From the NCBI GenBank assembly GCA_947367415.1, contig CANBEE010000054.1:1-12987 (forward strand): 12,987 bases of DNA, given 5' to 3'. Both the position numbers and the translations under genes were made by a program. The notes below the pieces were generated by a model, which made no database searches, was not told the origin of the DNA, and was given only the letters and a program-made list of their open reading frames with translations. This document shows, piece by piece, positions 7,272-12,987 of the stretch (positions within the stretch are counted from its first letter, which is position 1; each line of letters begins with the position of its first letter). Source of the stretch: an uncultured Bacteroidales bacterium. GTDB taxonomy: Bacteria > Bacteroidota > Bacteroidia > Bacteroidales > Bacteroidaceae.

Positions 7272-8132
7272 ATGAAAGCATTTGTTTTTCCCGGTCAGGG
7301 AGCCCAATTTTCAGGAATGGGCAAAGACTTGTACGAAAATTCACCTTTAGCCAAGGAGTTGTTCGAGAAGGCCAACGAGATTCTTGGCTATCGCATCACG
7401 GATATCATGTTTGACGGTACCGACGAGGAGCTTCGCCAGACCAAGGTGACGCAGCCAGCCGTTTTCCTCCACTCCGTCATCAGCGCCCTCTGCCTGGGCG
7501 ACGACTTCTGCCCCGATATGGTTGCCGGTCATTCACTGGGCGAGTTCTCTGCAATGGTAGCCAGTGGCGCCCTCTCGTTTGAGGACGGCCTGAAGCTGGT
7601 GTATGCCCGTGCCCTGGCTATGCAGAAGGCTTGCGAGATGCAGCCCTCCACGATGGCAGCCATCATTGCCCTGCCCGATGAGACCATCGAGGCCGTATGC
7701 CAGGAGGTTACCGAAAGTGGCCACACCGTAGTAGCAGCCAACTACAACTGCCCAGGACAGGTAGTCATCTCAGGAAGCATGGAGGGTATACGCCTTGCTT
7801 GCGAGAAGCTCACCGAAGCGGGTGCCAAGCGTGCCCTGCCACTGAGCGTAGGCGGTGCGTTCCACTCCCCACTGATGGATCCGGCCAAGGTAGAACTCGA
7901 GGCAGCCATCCGGGCTACCGAGTTCCACACGCCAAAGTGTCCTGTATACCAGAACGTAGATGCTCAGCCCCACACCGATCCCGAGGAGATCAAAGCCAAC
8001 CTCATCGCTCAACTCACCTCTCCTGTACGCTGGACACAGAGCGTGCTCAACATGCGGGCCGATGGTGCCGAGACCTTCACAGAGTACGGGCCAGGCAGCG
8101 TGCTAACGGGACTGATTAGAAAAATTAAATAG
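7272..8132 (+). CDS. fabD: Malonyl-CoA:acyl-carrier-protein transacylase
   Basis: A 286-residue cytoplasmic enzyme that transfers malonyl from CoA to ACP, supplying extender units for type II fatty acid synthesis. The full catalytic set is seen. FPGQGAQFSGMG at 6-17 forms the oxyanion loop. GHSLGEFSA at 86-94 carries the nucleophile Ser88. Arg113 in YARALAMQ binds the malonyl carboxylate. VGGAFHSPLM at 193-202 carries His198, and Gln247 corresponds to the conserved C-terminal Gln. Length is slightly under the usual ~310 because the C-terminus is short, but no domain is missing. It starts at ATG 7272 under its own -7 box and is divergent from the polysaccharide operon. No other fatty-acid gene is adjacent, so fabD here is separated from a fab cluster. 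Confidence 0.96.
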   Translation: MKAFVFPGQGAQFSGMGKDLYENSPLAKELFEKANEILGYRITDIMFDGTDEELRQTKVTQPAVFLHSVISALCLGDDFCPDMVAGHSLGEFSAMVASGALSFEDGLKLVYARALAMQKACEMQPSTMAAIIALPDETIEAVCQEVTESGHTVVAANYNCPGQVVISGSMEGIRLACEKLTEAGAKRALPLSVGGAFHSPLMDPAKVELEAAIRATEFHTPKCPVYQNVDAQPHTDPEEIKANLIAQLTSPVRWTQSVLNMRADGAETFTEYGPGSVLTGLIRKIK

Positions 8133-8144
8133 CATAGCTTTTTC

Positions 8145-8172
8145 AATTAGGAATTATGAATTAGGAATTATG
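8145..8172. repeat. Tandem 14-bp direct repeat
   Basis: Two perfect back-to-back copies of AATTAGGAATTATG (8145-8158 and 8159-8172), starting 12 bases after the fabD stop. They are AT-rich and non-coding, and they sit between two GC-rich genes. Similar short AATTATGAATTA-type units are familiar to me as intergenic repeats in Bacteroidales genomes, but I cannot check copy number here. Confidence 0.85.
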
Positions 8173-8220
8173 AGGTAACCCACATTGCACAGGAAATCAG
8201 TTTCCCGTAATTCAGAATTC
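8151..8220. repeat. Imperfect inverted repeat enclosing the fabD-GH13 spacer
   Basis: GAATTATGAATTA at 8151-8163 is matched by TAATTCAGAATTC at 8208-8220, whose reverse complement differs at one base of 13. The arms enclose 44 bases and overlap the tandem repeat. The whole 108-base spacer looks like a small palindromic intergenic element rather than a terminator, as no T-run follows the right arm. No gene is seen in it. Confidence 0.6.
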
Positions 8221-8240
8221 AAAAATCAGAATCACACAAC

Positions 8241-9929
8241 ATGTCAAAGATCATCCTCTATCAAATCTTTACCCGCCTGTTTGGCAATGACAATACAGCC
8301 CGTGTGCCGGGTGGCAGTATCGAGGAGAACGGCTGCGGCAAGCTCGCTGCCTTCACCCCCGAAGCTCTCGCCGCCATCAAGGAGTTGGGCACGACGCACG
8401 TCTGGTACACAGGCATCATCGAGCATGCCACGCAGACCGACTACAGCCACTTCGGCATCCGCCCCGACCACAAGGCTACGGTCAAGGGGAAGGCAGGTTC
8501 GCCCTATGCCATCAAGGACTACTACGATGTGGACCCCGACCTGGCGATCTCCGTGCCGAGCCGCATGAAGGAGTTCACCCAGTTGGTGAAGCGCACCCAC
8601 GATGCAGGACTGAAGATGATCATCGACTTCGTACCCAACCACGTAGCCCGCTGCTACCACTCCGATGCCAAGCCGAAGAGCGTGGTGGACCTCGGCGAGA
8701 AGGACGACACCACCCAGTTCTTCTCCCCCAAGAACAACTTCTACTACCTGCCCGGCACCACGCTGGGCGGTGAGGTCGACTGGCAGGACTACACGGAGAG
8801 CCCGGCCCGCGCCACCGGCAACGACCGCTTCGATGCCTACCCCACACGCAACGATTGGTACGAGACCGTAAAGCTCAACTACGGCATCAACTACCTCGAG
8901 GGCGAGCGCACCGACTTCTACCCCTTCCCCTCCACATGGCTCAAGATGCGCGACATCCTGCTCTTCTGGGCCAAGAAGGGTGTCGACGGTTTCCGTTGCG
9001 ACATGGCCGAGATGGTGCCCTTCCAGTTCTGGGGCTGGGTGATACCTATCATCAAGGAGCGGTATCCCCACATCATCTTCATTGCCGAGGTGTACAACAC
9101 GTGGGAATACTACAACTACGTCAAACACGGCAAGTTTGACTACCTGTATGACAAGGTAGGCCTCTACGACACGCTCATCGGCATCATCCGCCGTCAGCAG
9201 TCGGCCACCGACATCACACGTTGCTGGCAGAATCTGGGTGAGCTGCGCGAACACATGCTCCACTTCATGGAGAATCACGACGAGCAGCGCCTGGCCTCCG
9301 ACTTTATCGTCCGGGAAGGCCGTCCCGCGCTACCCGCCATGCTCGTGAGCGCCACCATCGACACCTGCCCCACGATGGTCTACTTCGGCCAGGAGCTGGG
9401 CGAGCGCGGCATGGACCAGGAGGGCTATAGCGGATGCGACGGCCGCACCACCATCTTCGACTACTGGAGTGTGGACACCCTGCGCCGCTGGCGCGATGGC
9501 GGAACCTTCTCGGGCAAGGACCTCAACGATGGCGAACGCGAACTTCAAGCTTACTACAGCCGTCTGCTCCATATCGCACGCGACGAACGGGCTATCACCG
9601 AGGGCGACTTCTTCGACCTCATGTATGTGAACCCCTTCACAGCCGAGTTCAACCCCCACCGCCATTACGCCTTCCTGCGTAAGCATGAGAATGAGCTCAT
9701 GCTCATCGTGGCTAACTTCGACGGTTGGGATACCCCCATGAGCGTCAATATCCCCTCTGCAGCGTTCGACTACTTCAAGCTACCCACACTCCACAGCATT
9801 GAAGCCACCGAGCTGCTGACAGGCGTAAAGGTCTCTTTGGCTCTTCACCCCGATGCGCCCGTACGCCTCACCGTACCCGGCTTCTCAGGTGCCATCGTGA
9901 AGATCACACTCCCCGAAAACAATGACTAA
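8241..9929 (+). CDS. Cytoplasmic alpha-amylase-family glycoside hydrolase (GH13)
   Basis: A 562-residue (beta/alpha)8 enzyme acting on alpha-glucosidic bonds. The four GH13 regions are present. DFVPNH is at 129-134. GFRCDMAEM at 250-258 has nucleophile Asp254 and the Arg two residues before it. FIAEVY at 280-285 carries acid/base Glu283. FMENHDEQR at 342-350 contains the transition-state-stabilising Asp347. A C-terminal beta domain follows from about residue 470 (HYAFLRKHENELMLIVANFD). There is no signal peptide or lipobox, so it should act in the cytoplasm, probably on glycogen-derived or imported maltodextrins, though substrate and hydrolase/transferase mode are not settled. ATG start follows the repeat-bearing spacer after fabD, and the gene overlaps the downstream AlaX-like gene. 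One sampled 60-base line has 45 G+C, far richer than the polysaccharide genes. Confidence 0.93.
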   Translation: MSKIILYQIFTRLFGNDNTARVPGGSIEENGCGKLAAFTPEALAAIKELGTTHVWYTGIIEHATQTDYSHFGIRPDHKATVKGKAGSPYAIKDYYDVDPDLAISVPSRMKEFTQLVKRTHDAGLKMIIDFVPNHVARCYHSDAKPKSVVDLGEKDDTTQFFSPKNNFYYLPGTTLGGEVDWQDYTESPARATGNDRFDAYPTRNDWYETVKLNYGINYLEGERTDFYPFPSTWLKMRDILLFWAKKGVDGFRCDMAEMVPFQFWGWVIPIIKERYPHIIFIAEVYNTWEYYNYVKHGKFDYLYDKVGLYDTLIGIIRRQQSATDITRCWQNLGELREHMLHFMENHDEQRLASDFIVREGRPALPAMLVSATIDTCPTMVYFGQELGERGMDQEGYSGCDGRTTIFDYWSVDTLRRWRDGGTFSGKDLNDGERELQAYYSRLLHIARDERAITEGDFFDLMYVNPFTAEFNPHRHYAFLRKHENELMLIVANFDGWDTPMSVNIPSAAFDYFKLPTLHSIEATELLTGVKVSLALHPDAPVRLTVPGFSGAIVKITLPENND

Positions 9930-10404
9930 CGCTATGGCAGAGACCCCCATCCTCAACGAGCACAACAAGCAGGAGTTCCCCCCTGCCCATACGGCCGAGC
10001 ACATCCTGAACCAGACCATGGTGCGTATGTTTGGCTGCACACGCTCACGCGTAAACCATATCGAGCGCAAGAAGAGCAAGTGCAACTACGACCTCCCCAC
10101 CTGCCCCACCGAGGAGCAGATACGAGAGGTGGAGGCCGAGGTCAACCGCATCATCCAGGAAGACCTTCCCGTCACCTCACGCTATGTCACCCGCGATGAG
10201 GTGCCCGCCAGCATTGACCTGAGCAAACTGCCTGCCGACGCCAGCGAGACGCTGCGCCTGGTGTATGTGGGCGACTATGACGTATGCCCTTGCCTGGGTG
10301 CCCATGTACGCCGCACGGGCGAGATCGGCAGTTTCCGCATCAGCAGCACAAGCTTCAACGAGGGCAACTTCCGTATCGTGTTCAGGGTGGCTCCGCTGCT
10401 ATGA
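9922..10404 (+). CDS. Stand-alone AlaX-like tRNA-editing domain protein
   Basis: A 160-residue protein with the second-additional-domain (tRNA_SAD) fold found in the editing region of AlaRS/ThrRS. HTAEHILNQ at 22-30 gives the HxxxH metal pair (His23, His27). CLGAHVRRTGEIGSF near 124-138 gives the second pair, CxxxH (Cys124, His128), and the conserved TGEIG loop. The N-terminal domain with a Gly-rich motif found in larger AlaX forms is missing, so this resembles the short AlaX-S class. These enzymes hydrolyse mischarged aminoacyl-tRNA, commonly Ser- or Gly-tRNA(Ala); specificity here is an inference. ATG 9922 overlaps the GH13 stop by eight bases (ATGACTAA). The in-frame ATG at 9934 would give a four-base gap and is equally plausible. 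Either way the two genes are probably co-transcribed, although their functions have no obvious link. Confidence 0.85.
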   Translation: MTNAMAETPILNEHNKQEFPPAHTAEHILNQTMVRMFGCTRSRVNHIERKKSKCNYDLPTCPTEEQIREVEAEVNRIIQEDLPVTSRYVTRDEVPASIDLSKLPADASETLRLVYVGDYDVCPCLGAHVRRTGEIGSFRISSTSFNEGNFRIVFRVAPLL

Positions 10405-10447
10405 TTGCTTTGACTTAAGTACAGATACTATACACTCTTAATAAGAA

Positions 10448-10477
10448 GCAGGGGCACCACCTACGTGGTTCCCCTGC
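10448..10477. terminator. Hairpin between convergent genes, probable terminator
   Basis: GCAGGGGCACCAC (10448-10460) pairs with GTGGTTCCCCTGC (10465-10477) with one mismatch and a four-base loop CTAC. It sits in the 97-base gap between the AlaX-like and proS stop codons. On the minus strand the stem is followed by TTCTTATT, a weak U-tract, so termination of proS is the better supported role. On the plus strand no T-run follows. Confidence 0.65.
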
Positions 10478-10501
10478 CCATATTCATTCTGAGAACAAAC
10501 A

Positions 10502-11983
10502 TCAATAAGCACGAGCAAAGAGCACGCGGCGAGCCGATGGCTTGCCCGTCACCATGCACACGCCCGGAGTAGTGTCGCCCTCGAAGGGGATGCAGCGGAT
10601 GGTCGCCTTCGTCTCCTCCTTGATGCGCTCCTCGGTCTCGGGCGTACCGTCCCAGTGAGCCAGCACGAAGCCACCCTTCTCGATCTGCGCCTTGAACTCC
10701 TCGTAGGTGTCTACAGCCACGGTATGCTCGTTGCGGTAGTTGAGCGCCTTCTGGTAGATATTTTCCTGTATCTCGTCGAGCAGGCTAACTACGTATTCCT
10801 CGATGCCCTCGCACGAGCGGGTCTCCTTCTCCAACGTGTCGCGGCGCATCACCTCCATGGTGTTGTTCTCAAGGTCACGGCCACCCATCACGAGGCGCAC
10901 GGGTACACCCTTGAGCTCATAGTCGGCAAACTTGAAGCCGGGACGCTTGTTGTCGGCATTGTCATACTTCACGCTTACGCCCATAGAGCGCAGCTTGGCA
11001 GCGATACCCTCGACCTTGGCGTCGATGGCCTTCAACTGCTCCTCATTCTTGTATATAGGTACGATGACCACCTGGATAGGAGCGAGTTTCGGAGGAAGCA
11101 CGAGTCCGTTGTCGTCGGAGTGGGCCATGATGAGCGCACCCATCAAGCGGGTCGATACGCCCCACGATGTAGCCCACACATATTGCATGTTGTTCTCCTT
11201 GTCCACATACTGCACGTCGAAAGCCTTGGCAAAGTTCTGTCCCAGGAAGTGCGACGTACCGCTCTGCAGCGCCTTGCCGTCCTGCATCAGCGCCTCGATG
11301 GTATACGTGTCGAGCGCACCGGCGAAACGCTCGTTGGCACTCTTCACACCCTTCACCACAGGCACCGCCATATACTTCTCGGCAAAGTCACCGTAGAGGT
11401 TGATCATGCGCATAGCCTCCTCCTCGGCCTCCTCGCGCGTAGCGTGAGCCGTGTGGCCCTCCTGCCAGAGAAACTCGGCCGTACGCAGGAACAGGCGGGT
11501 ACGCATCTCCCAGCGCATCACATTGGCCCACTGGTTGCACAGGATAGGCAGGTCACGGTATGAGTGAATCCAGTTCTTGTAGGTACTCCAGATGATCGTC
11601 TCCGAGGTGGGGCGAATGATCAGCTCCTCCTCAAGGCGAGCCGCAGGGTCAACGACCACGCCGCTGCCATCCTCGGCATTCTTCAGGCGATAGTGCGTCA
11701 CCACGGCACACTCCTTGGCGAAGCCCTCCACGTGGTCGGCCTCACGAGAGAGGTATGACTTGGGGATGAGCAAGGGGAAGTAGGCATTGACAACACCTGT
11801 AGCCTTGAACATATCGTCGAGCTGACGCTGTATCTTCTCCCAAATGGCGTAGCCGTAGGGCTTGATGACCATACATCCACGCACGGCCGACTGCTCTGCG
11901 AGGTCAGCCTTCAACACCAAGTCGTTGTACCACTGCGAGTAGTTCTCGCTACGCTTGGTAAGTTCTTTAAGTTCTTTTGCCAT
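10502..11983 (-). CDS. proS: Prolyl-tRNA synthetase, archaeal/eukaryotic-type (ProS3)
   Basis: A 493-residue class IIa aminoacyl-tRNA synthetase that charges tRNA(Pro) in the cytoplasm. Seen: RPTSET at 124-129 and [20 protein letters not shown] at 156-175 (class II motif 2 region), [10 protein letters not shown] at 246-255, [20 protein letters not shown] at 274-293 (motif 3), the anticodon-binding domain at about 300-400, and the C-terminal domain ending in Tyr493. The bacterial-type INS editing insertion is absent. Of the four Cys that bind zinc in the C-terminal domain of archaeal and Thermus enzymes, only Cys476 seems kept; the positions near Asp445 and Glu449-Glu451 and the one at Thr479 are substituted. 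This zinc-poor form is likely normal for the bacterial branch. ATG start at 11983, with a -7-like TAATTTTG about 50 bases upstream; monocistronic by layout. Confidence 0.96.
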   Translation of the reverse strand: MAKELKELTKRSENYSQWYNDLVLKADLAEQSAVRGCMVIKPYGYAIWEKIQRQLDDMFKATGVVNAYFPLLIPKSYLSREADHVEGFAKECAVVTHYRLKNAEDGSGVVVDPAARLEEELIIRPTSETIIWSTYKNWIHSYRDLPILCNQWANVMRWEMRTRLFLRTAEFLWQEGHTAHATREEAEEEAMRMINLYGDFAEKYMAVPVVKGVKSANERFAGALDTYTIEALMQDGKALQSGTSHFLGQNFAKAFDVQYVDKENNMQYVWATSWGVSTRLMGALIMAHSDDNGLVLPPKLAPIQVVIVPIYKNEEQLKAIDAKVEGIAAKLRSMGVSVKYDNADNKRPGFKFADYELKGVPVRLVMGGRDLENNTMEVMRRDTLEKETRSCEGIEEYVVSLLDEIQENIYQKALNYRNEHTVAVDTYEEFKAQIEKGGFVLAHWDGTPETEERIKEETKATIRCIPFEGDTTPGVCMVTGKPSARRVLFARAY

Positions 11984-12032
11984 ATTCGTTTATTGAAACT
12001 TTTGAATTCCTATCATATAATTGTTGAGTTTG

Positions 12033-12040
12033 CAAAATTA
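12033..12040 (-). promoter_or_regulatory. Candidate -7 box for proS
   Basis: The minus strand reads TAATTTTG (12040-12033), a perfect match to TAnnTTTG. Predicted transcription begins near 12027, with a leader of about 44 nt. I see no good -33 TTG element at the expected 19-21-base spacing, so support comes from the -7 box and its position alone. Confidence 0.45.
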
Positions 12041-12104
12041 AGCTATTTTCATCGTTTACTCATTCTTTTTTACAGAAAATATGGCAATATCCCGATTTTT
12101 TTAG

Positions 12105-12112
12105 TATTTTCG
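12105..12112 (+). promoter_or_regulatory. Candidate -7 box for the OmpA-family lipoprotein
   Basis: TATTTTCG differs from TAnnTTTG at one base and is followed by CAGC. It would place transcription start near 12118, about 43 nt before the ATG at 12161. A -33 element is not clear. The upstream stretch 12041-12104 is AT-rich with T-runs. Confidence 0.4.
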
Positions 12113-12160
12113 CAGCAAATAAAGCTATATATTGTTAACCATTAAAAGAAACATCAAGGT

Positions 12161-12769
12161 ATGAAACTGAAAGCATTATCATTGACCCTCTGTGCTGCAT
12201 TGATGCTCAGCTCTTGCGGCAGTTGGAAAAACACCGGCTACGGCGCAGCCATCGGTACGGCAGCAGGCGCAGCCATCGGACTCGGCATCGGCCACCTCGC
12301 AGGTAACAAAGCCGTAGGCACAGCCGTGGGCGCAGCCGTAGGCGCAGGCGCAGGTACCCTCATCGGCCGCAAGATGGACAAGGCTGCTGAGGCTGCAAAG
12401 CAGGTTGAAGGTGCTCAGGTACAGCTCGTTGAGGTAAACGGCCTCCCCGCTGTAAAGGTTACTTTCGATTCAGGTATCCTCTTCGACTTCAACAGCTCTA
12501 AGTTGAGCGCCGACGCTGAGGCAAGCCTCGCTAAGTTTGCTGAGGTATTGAAGGCTACTCCCGATGCTGACGTTGCTATCCTCGGTCACACCGACAACGT
12601 AGGTACTGAGAAGGCTAACCAGTCAGTGTCTGAGAAGCGTGCTAAGGCTGTTTACGAGTACCTCATCGAGCAGGGTGTAAACAAGGATCAGTTGACTTGG
12701 AAGGGTGTTGGTTCTTCACAGAACATCTTCCCCATCAACAACACAAACCGTGTAGTTATCGTAAAGTAA
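12161..12769 (+). CDS. OmpA-family lipoprotein with glycine zipper
   Basis: A 202-residue outer-membrane lipoprotein. The lipobox LSSC places the acylated Cys at 19. Residues 25-70 are a glycine-zipper-like segment rich in Gly/Ala (GAAIGTAAGAAIGLGIG at 28-44, then GTAVGAAVGAGAGTLIG at 53-69). The peptidoglycan-binding OmpA-C domain follows at about 95-202: FDSGILFDFNSSKLS at 102-116 and LGHTDNVGTEKAN at 141-153. Asp145 and Arg160 are spaced 15 residues apart, as in the diaminopimelate-binding pair of known OmpA domains. The protein resembles YiaD-type proteins and would tether the outer membrane to the wall; the zipper may oligomerise or insert in membrane. ATG at 12161 is preceded by AAGG. 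It is monocistronic, with a strong terminator after the stop. Codons in the zipper favour GGC/GCC/GCA while the OmpA domain favours GCT/GGT. Confidence 0.93.
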   Translation: MKLKALSLTLCAALMLSSCGSWKNTGYGAAIGTAAGAAIGLGIGHLAGNKAVGTAVGAAVGAGAGTLIGRKMDKAAEAAKQVEGAQVQLVEVNGLPAVKVTFDSGILFDFNSSKLSADAEASLAKFAEVLKATPDADVAILGHTDNVGTEKANQSVSEKRAKAVYEYLIEQGVNKDQLTWKGVGSSQNIFPINNTNRVVIVK

Positions 12770-12790
12770 TTTTAACGATATAAACGTTTG

Positions 12791-12819
12791 AGGCTCACCT
12801 TCGGGTGGGCCTTTTTTTT
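12791..12819 (+). terminator. Rho-independent terminator of the OmpA-family gene
   Basis: AGGCTCACC (12791-12799), loop TTCG (12800-12803), GGTGGGCCT (12804-12812) with one G-U pair, then T-run to 12819. The UUCG tetraloop and eight-T tract make a classic strong terminator 21 bases after the stop codon. Confidence 0.93.
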
Positions 12820-12843
12820 GTTTGGTGCGGAAGGTAAGAAAAG

Positions 12844-12874
12844 AAAAAGGTTGCCCGTTTGAGCAACCTTTTTT
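12844..12874. terminator. Bidirectional terminator between convergent genes, serving typA
   Basis: AAAAAGGTTGC (12844-12854) pairs perfectly with GCAACCTTTTT (12863-12873) around an eight-base loop. On the minus strand the stem is followed by TTTTTCTTTTC and starts four bases after the typA stop. On the plus strand a six-T run follows, so it can also back up the terminator at 12791. Confidence 0.88.
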
Positions 12875-12877
12875 ATC

Positions 12878-12987
12878 TTATTCCTTATTCGCACGCTTGC
12901 GTTCCAATTCATCCAAGATGACCTTACGCATACGCATGCTCTTTGGAGTTACTTCTACATATTCGTCGGCTTTGATGTATTCCAATG
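12878..12987 (-). CDS. typA: TypA/BipA ribosome-associated GTPase, C-terminal end only
   Basis: The last 36 codons of a gene that enters from the right edge. The minus-strand frame reads LEYIKADEYVEVTPKS, then MRMRKVILDELERKRANKE and a TAA stop. This matches the end of TypA/BipA translational GTPases, whose C-terminus carries the pattern (L)E(F/Y)I..DE.VEVTP.S(I/M)R(I/M)RK..L....R.RA. The protein binds the ribosome and aids 50S assembly and stress growth. The GTPase and EF-G-like domains are outside the window. Family assignment from this short but distinctive tail is fairly safe. Confidence 0.85.
   Translation of the reverse strand, partial: LEYIKADEYVEVTPKSMRMRKVILDELERKRANKE

Noticed and set aside
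8244..9278. A 344-codon minus-strand open frame inside the GH13 gene
   Set aside because: It is antisense to a gene with all four GH13 motifs. Its translation is Val/Leu/Gly/His-rich with no recognisable domain, as expected for the antisense frame of GC-rich coding DNA.
10655..11563. A 302-codon plus-strand open frame opposite proS
   Set aside because: Shadow of a well-conserved proS; composition is Leu/His/Arg-rich and no family is recognised.

Overview
The window comes from a Bacteroidota genome, most likely order Bacteroidales and Prevotella-like. That placement is an inference. It rests on promoter -7 boxes of the Bacteroidota form TAnnTTTG, the near absence of Shine-Dalgarno sequences, an archaeal/eukaryotic-type ProRS ending in Tyr, and a multi-SLBB Wza-like exporter. 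There is no plasmid, phage, insertion sequence, tRNA, rRNA or CRISPR signal. No gene-free stretch exceeds 200 bases.

Left half (1-7070, all minus strand): the start of an exopolysaccharide/capsule operon of the Wzx/Wzy type. Read in the direction of transcription it runs: initiating sugar-1-phosphate transferase (7070-6426), Wza-like SLBB export protein (6409-3926), Wzz-type chain-length protein without a kinase domain (3906-2800), EpsG/Wzy-type polymerase (2803-1622), GT2 glycosyltransferase (1608-619), and a GT4-type glycosyltransferase that leaves the window (622-1). Gaps are 13-19 bases or the genes overlap by four bases at GTGA junctions, so the set looks co-transcribed and partly translationally coupled. 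Together they would load the first sugar onto undecaprenyl phosphate, extend the repeat unit, polymerise it, set its length and export it. No flippase or tyrosine kinase is visible; they may lie beyond position 1. The polymerase is AT-rich, unlike the housekeeping genes to the right, as is usual for the strain-variable part of such loci.

Middle (7083-10404, plus strand): a divergent promoter region with interleaved promoter boxes, then fabD (malonyl-CoA:ACP transacylase), a small AT-rich repeat element, a cytoplasmic GH13 amylase-family enzyme, and a stand-alone AlaX-like tRNA-editing domain that overlaps the GH13 stop codon.

Right part (10448-12987): a hairpin between convergent genes, proS (minus), a divergent intergenic region, an OmpA-family glycine-zipper lipoprotein (plus) with a strong terminator, a second bidirectional terminator, and the C-terminus of typA/bipA (minus), which continues off the window.

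Most of this is ordinary core and surface-polysaccharide biology. I found no clear undescribed system. The points most worth a second look are a G8 tract early in the polymerase gene (possible phase variation), interleaved divergent promoters linking the polysaccharide operon to fabD, the GH13/tRNA-editing gene pair, and a ProRS that has lost most of its usual zinc ligands.
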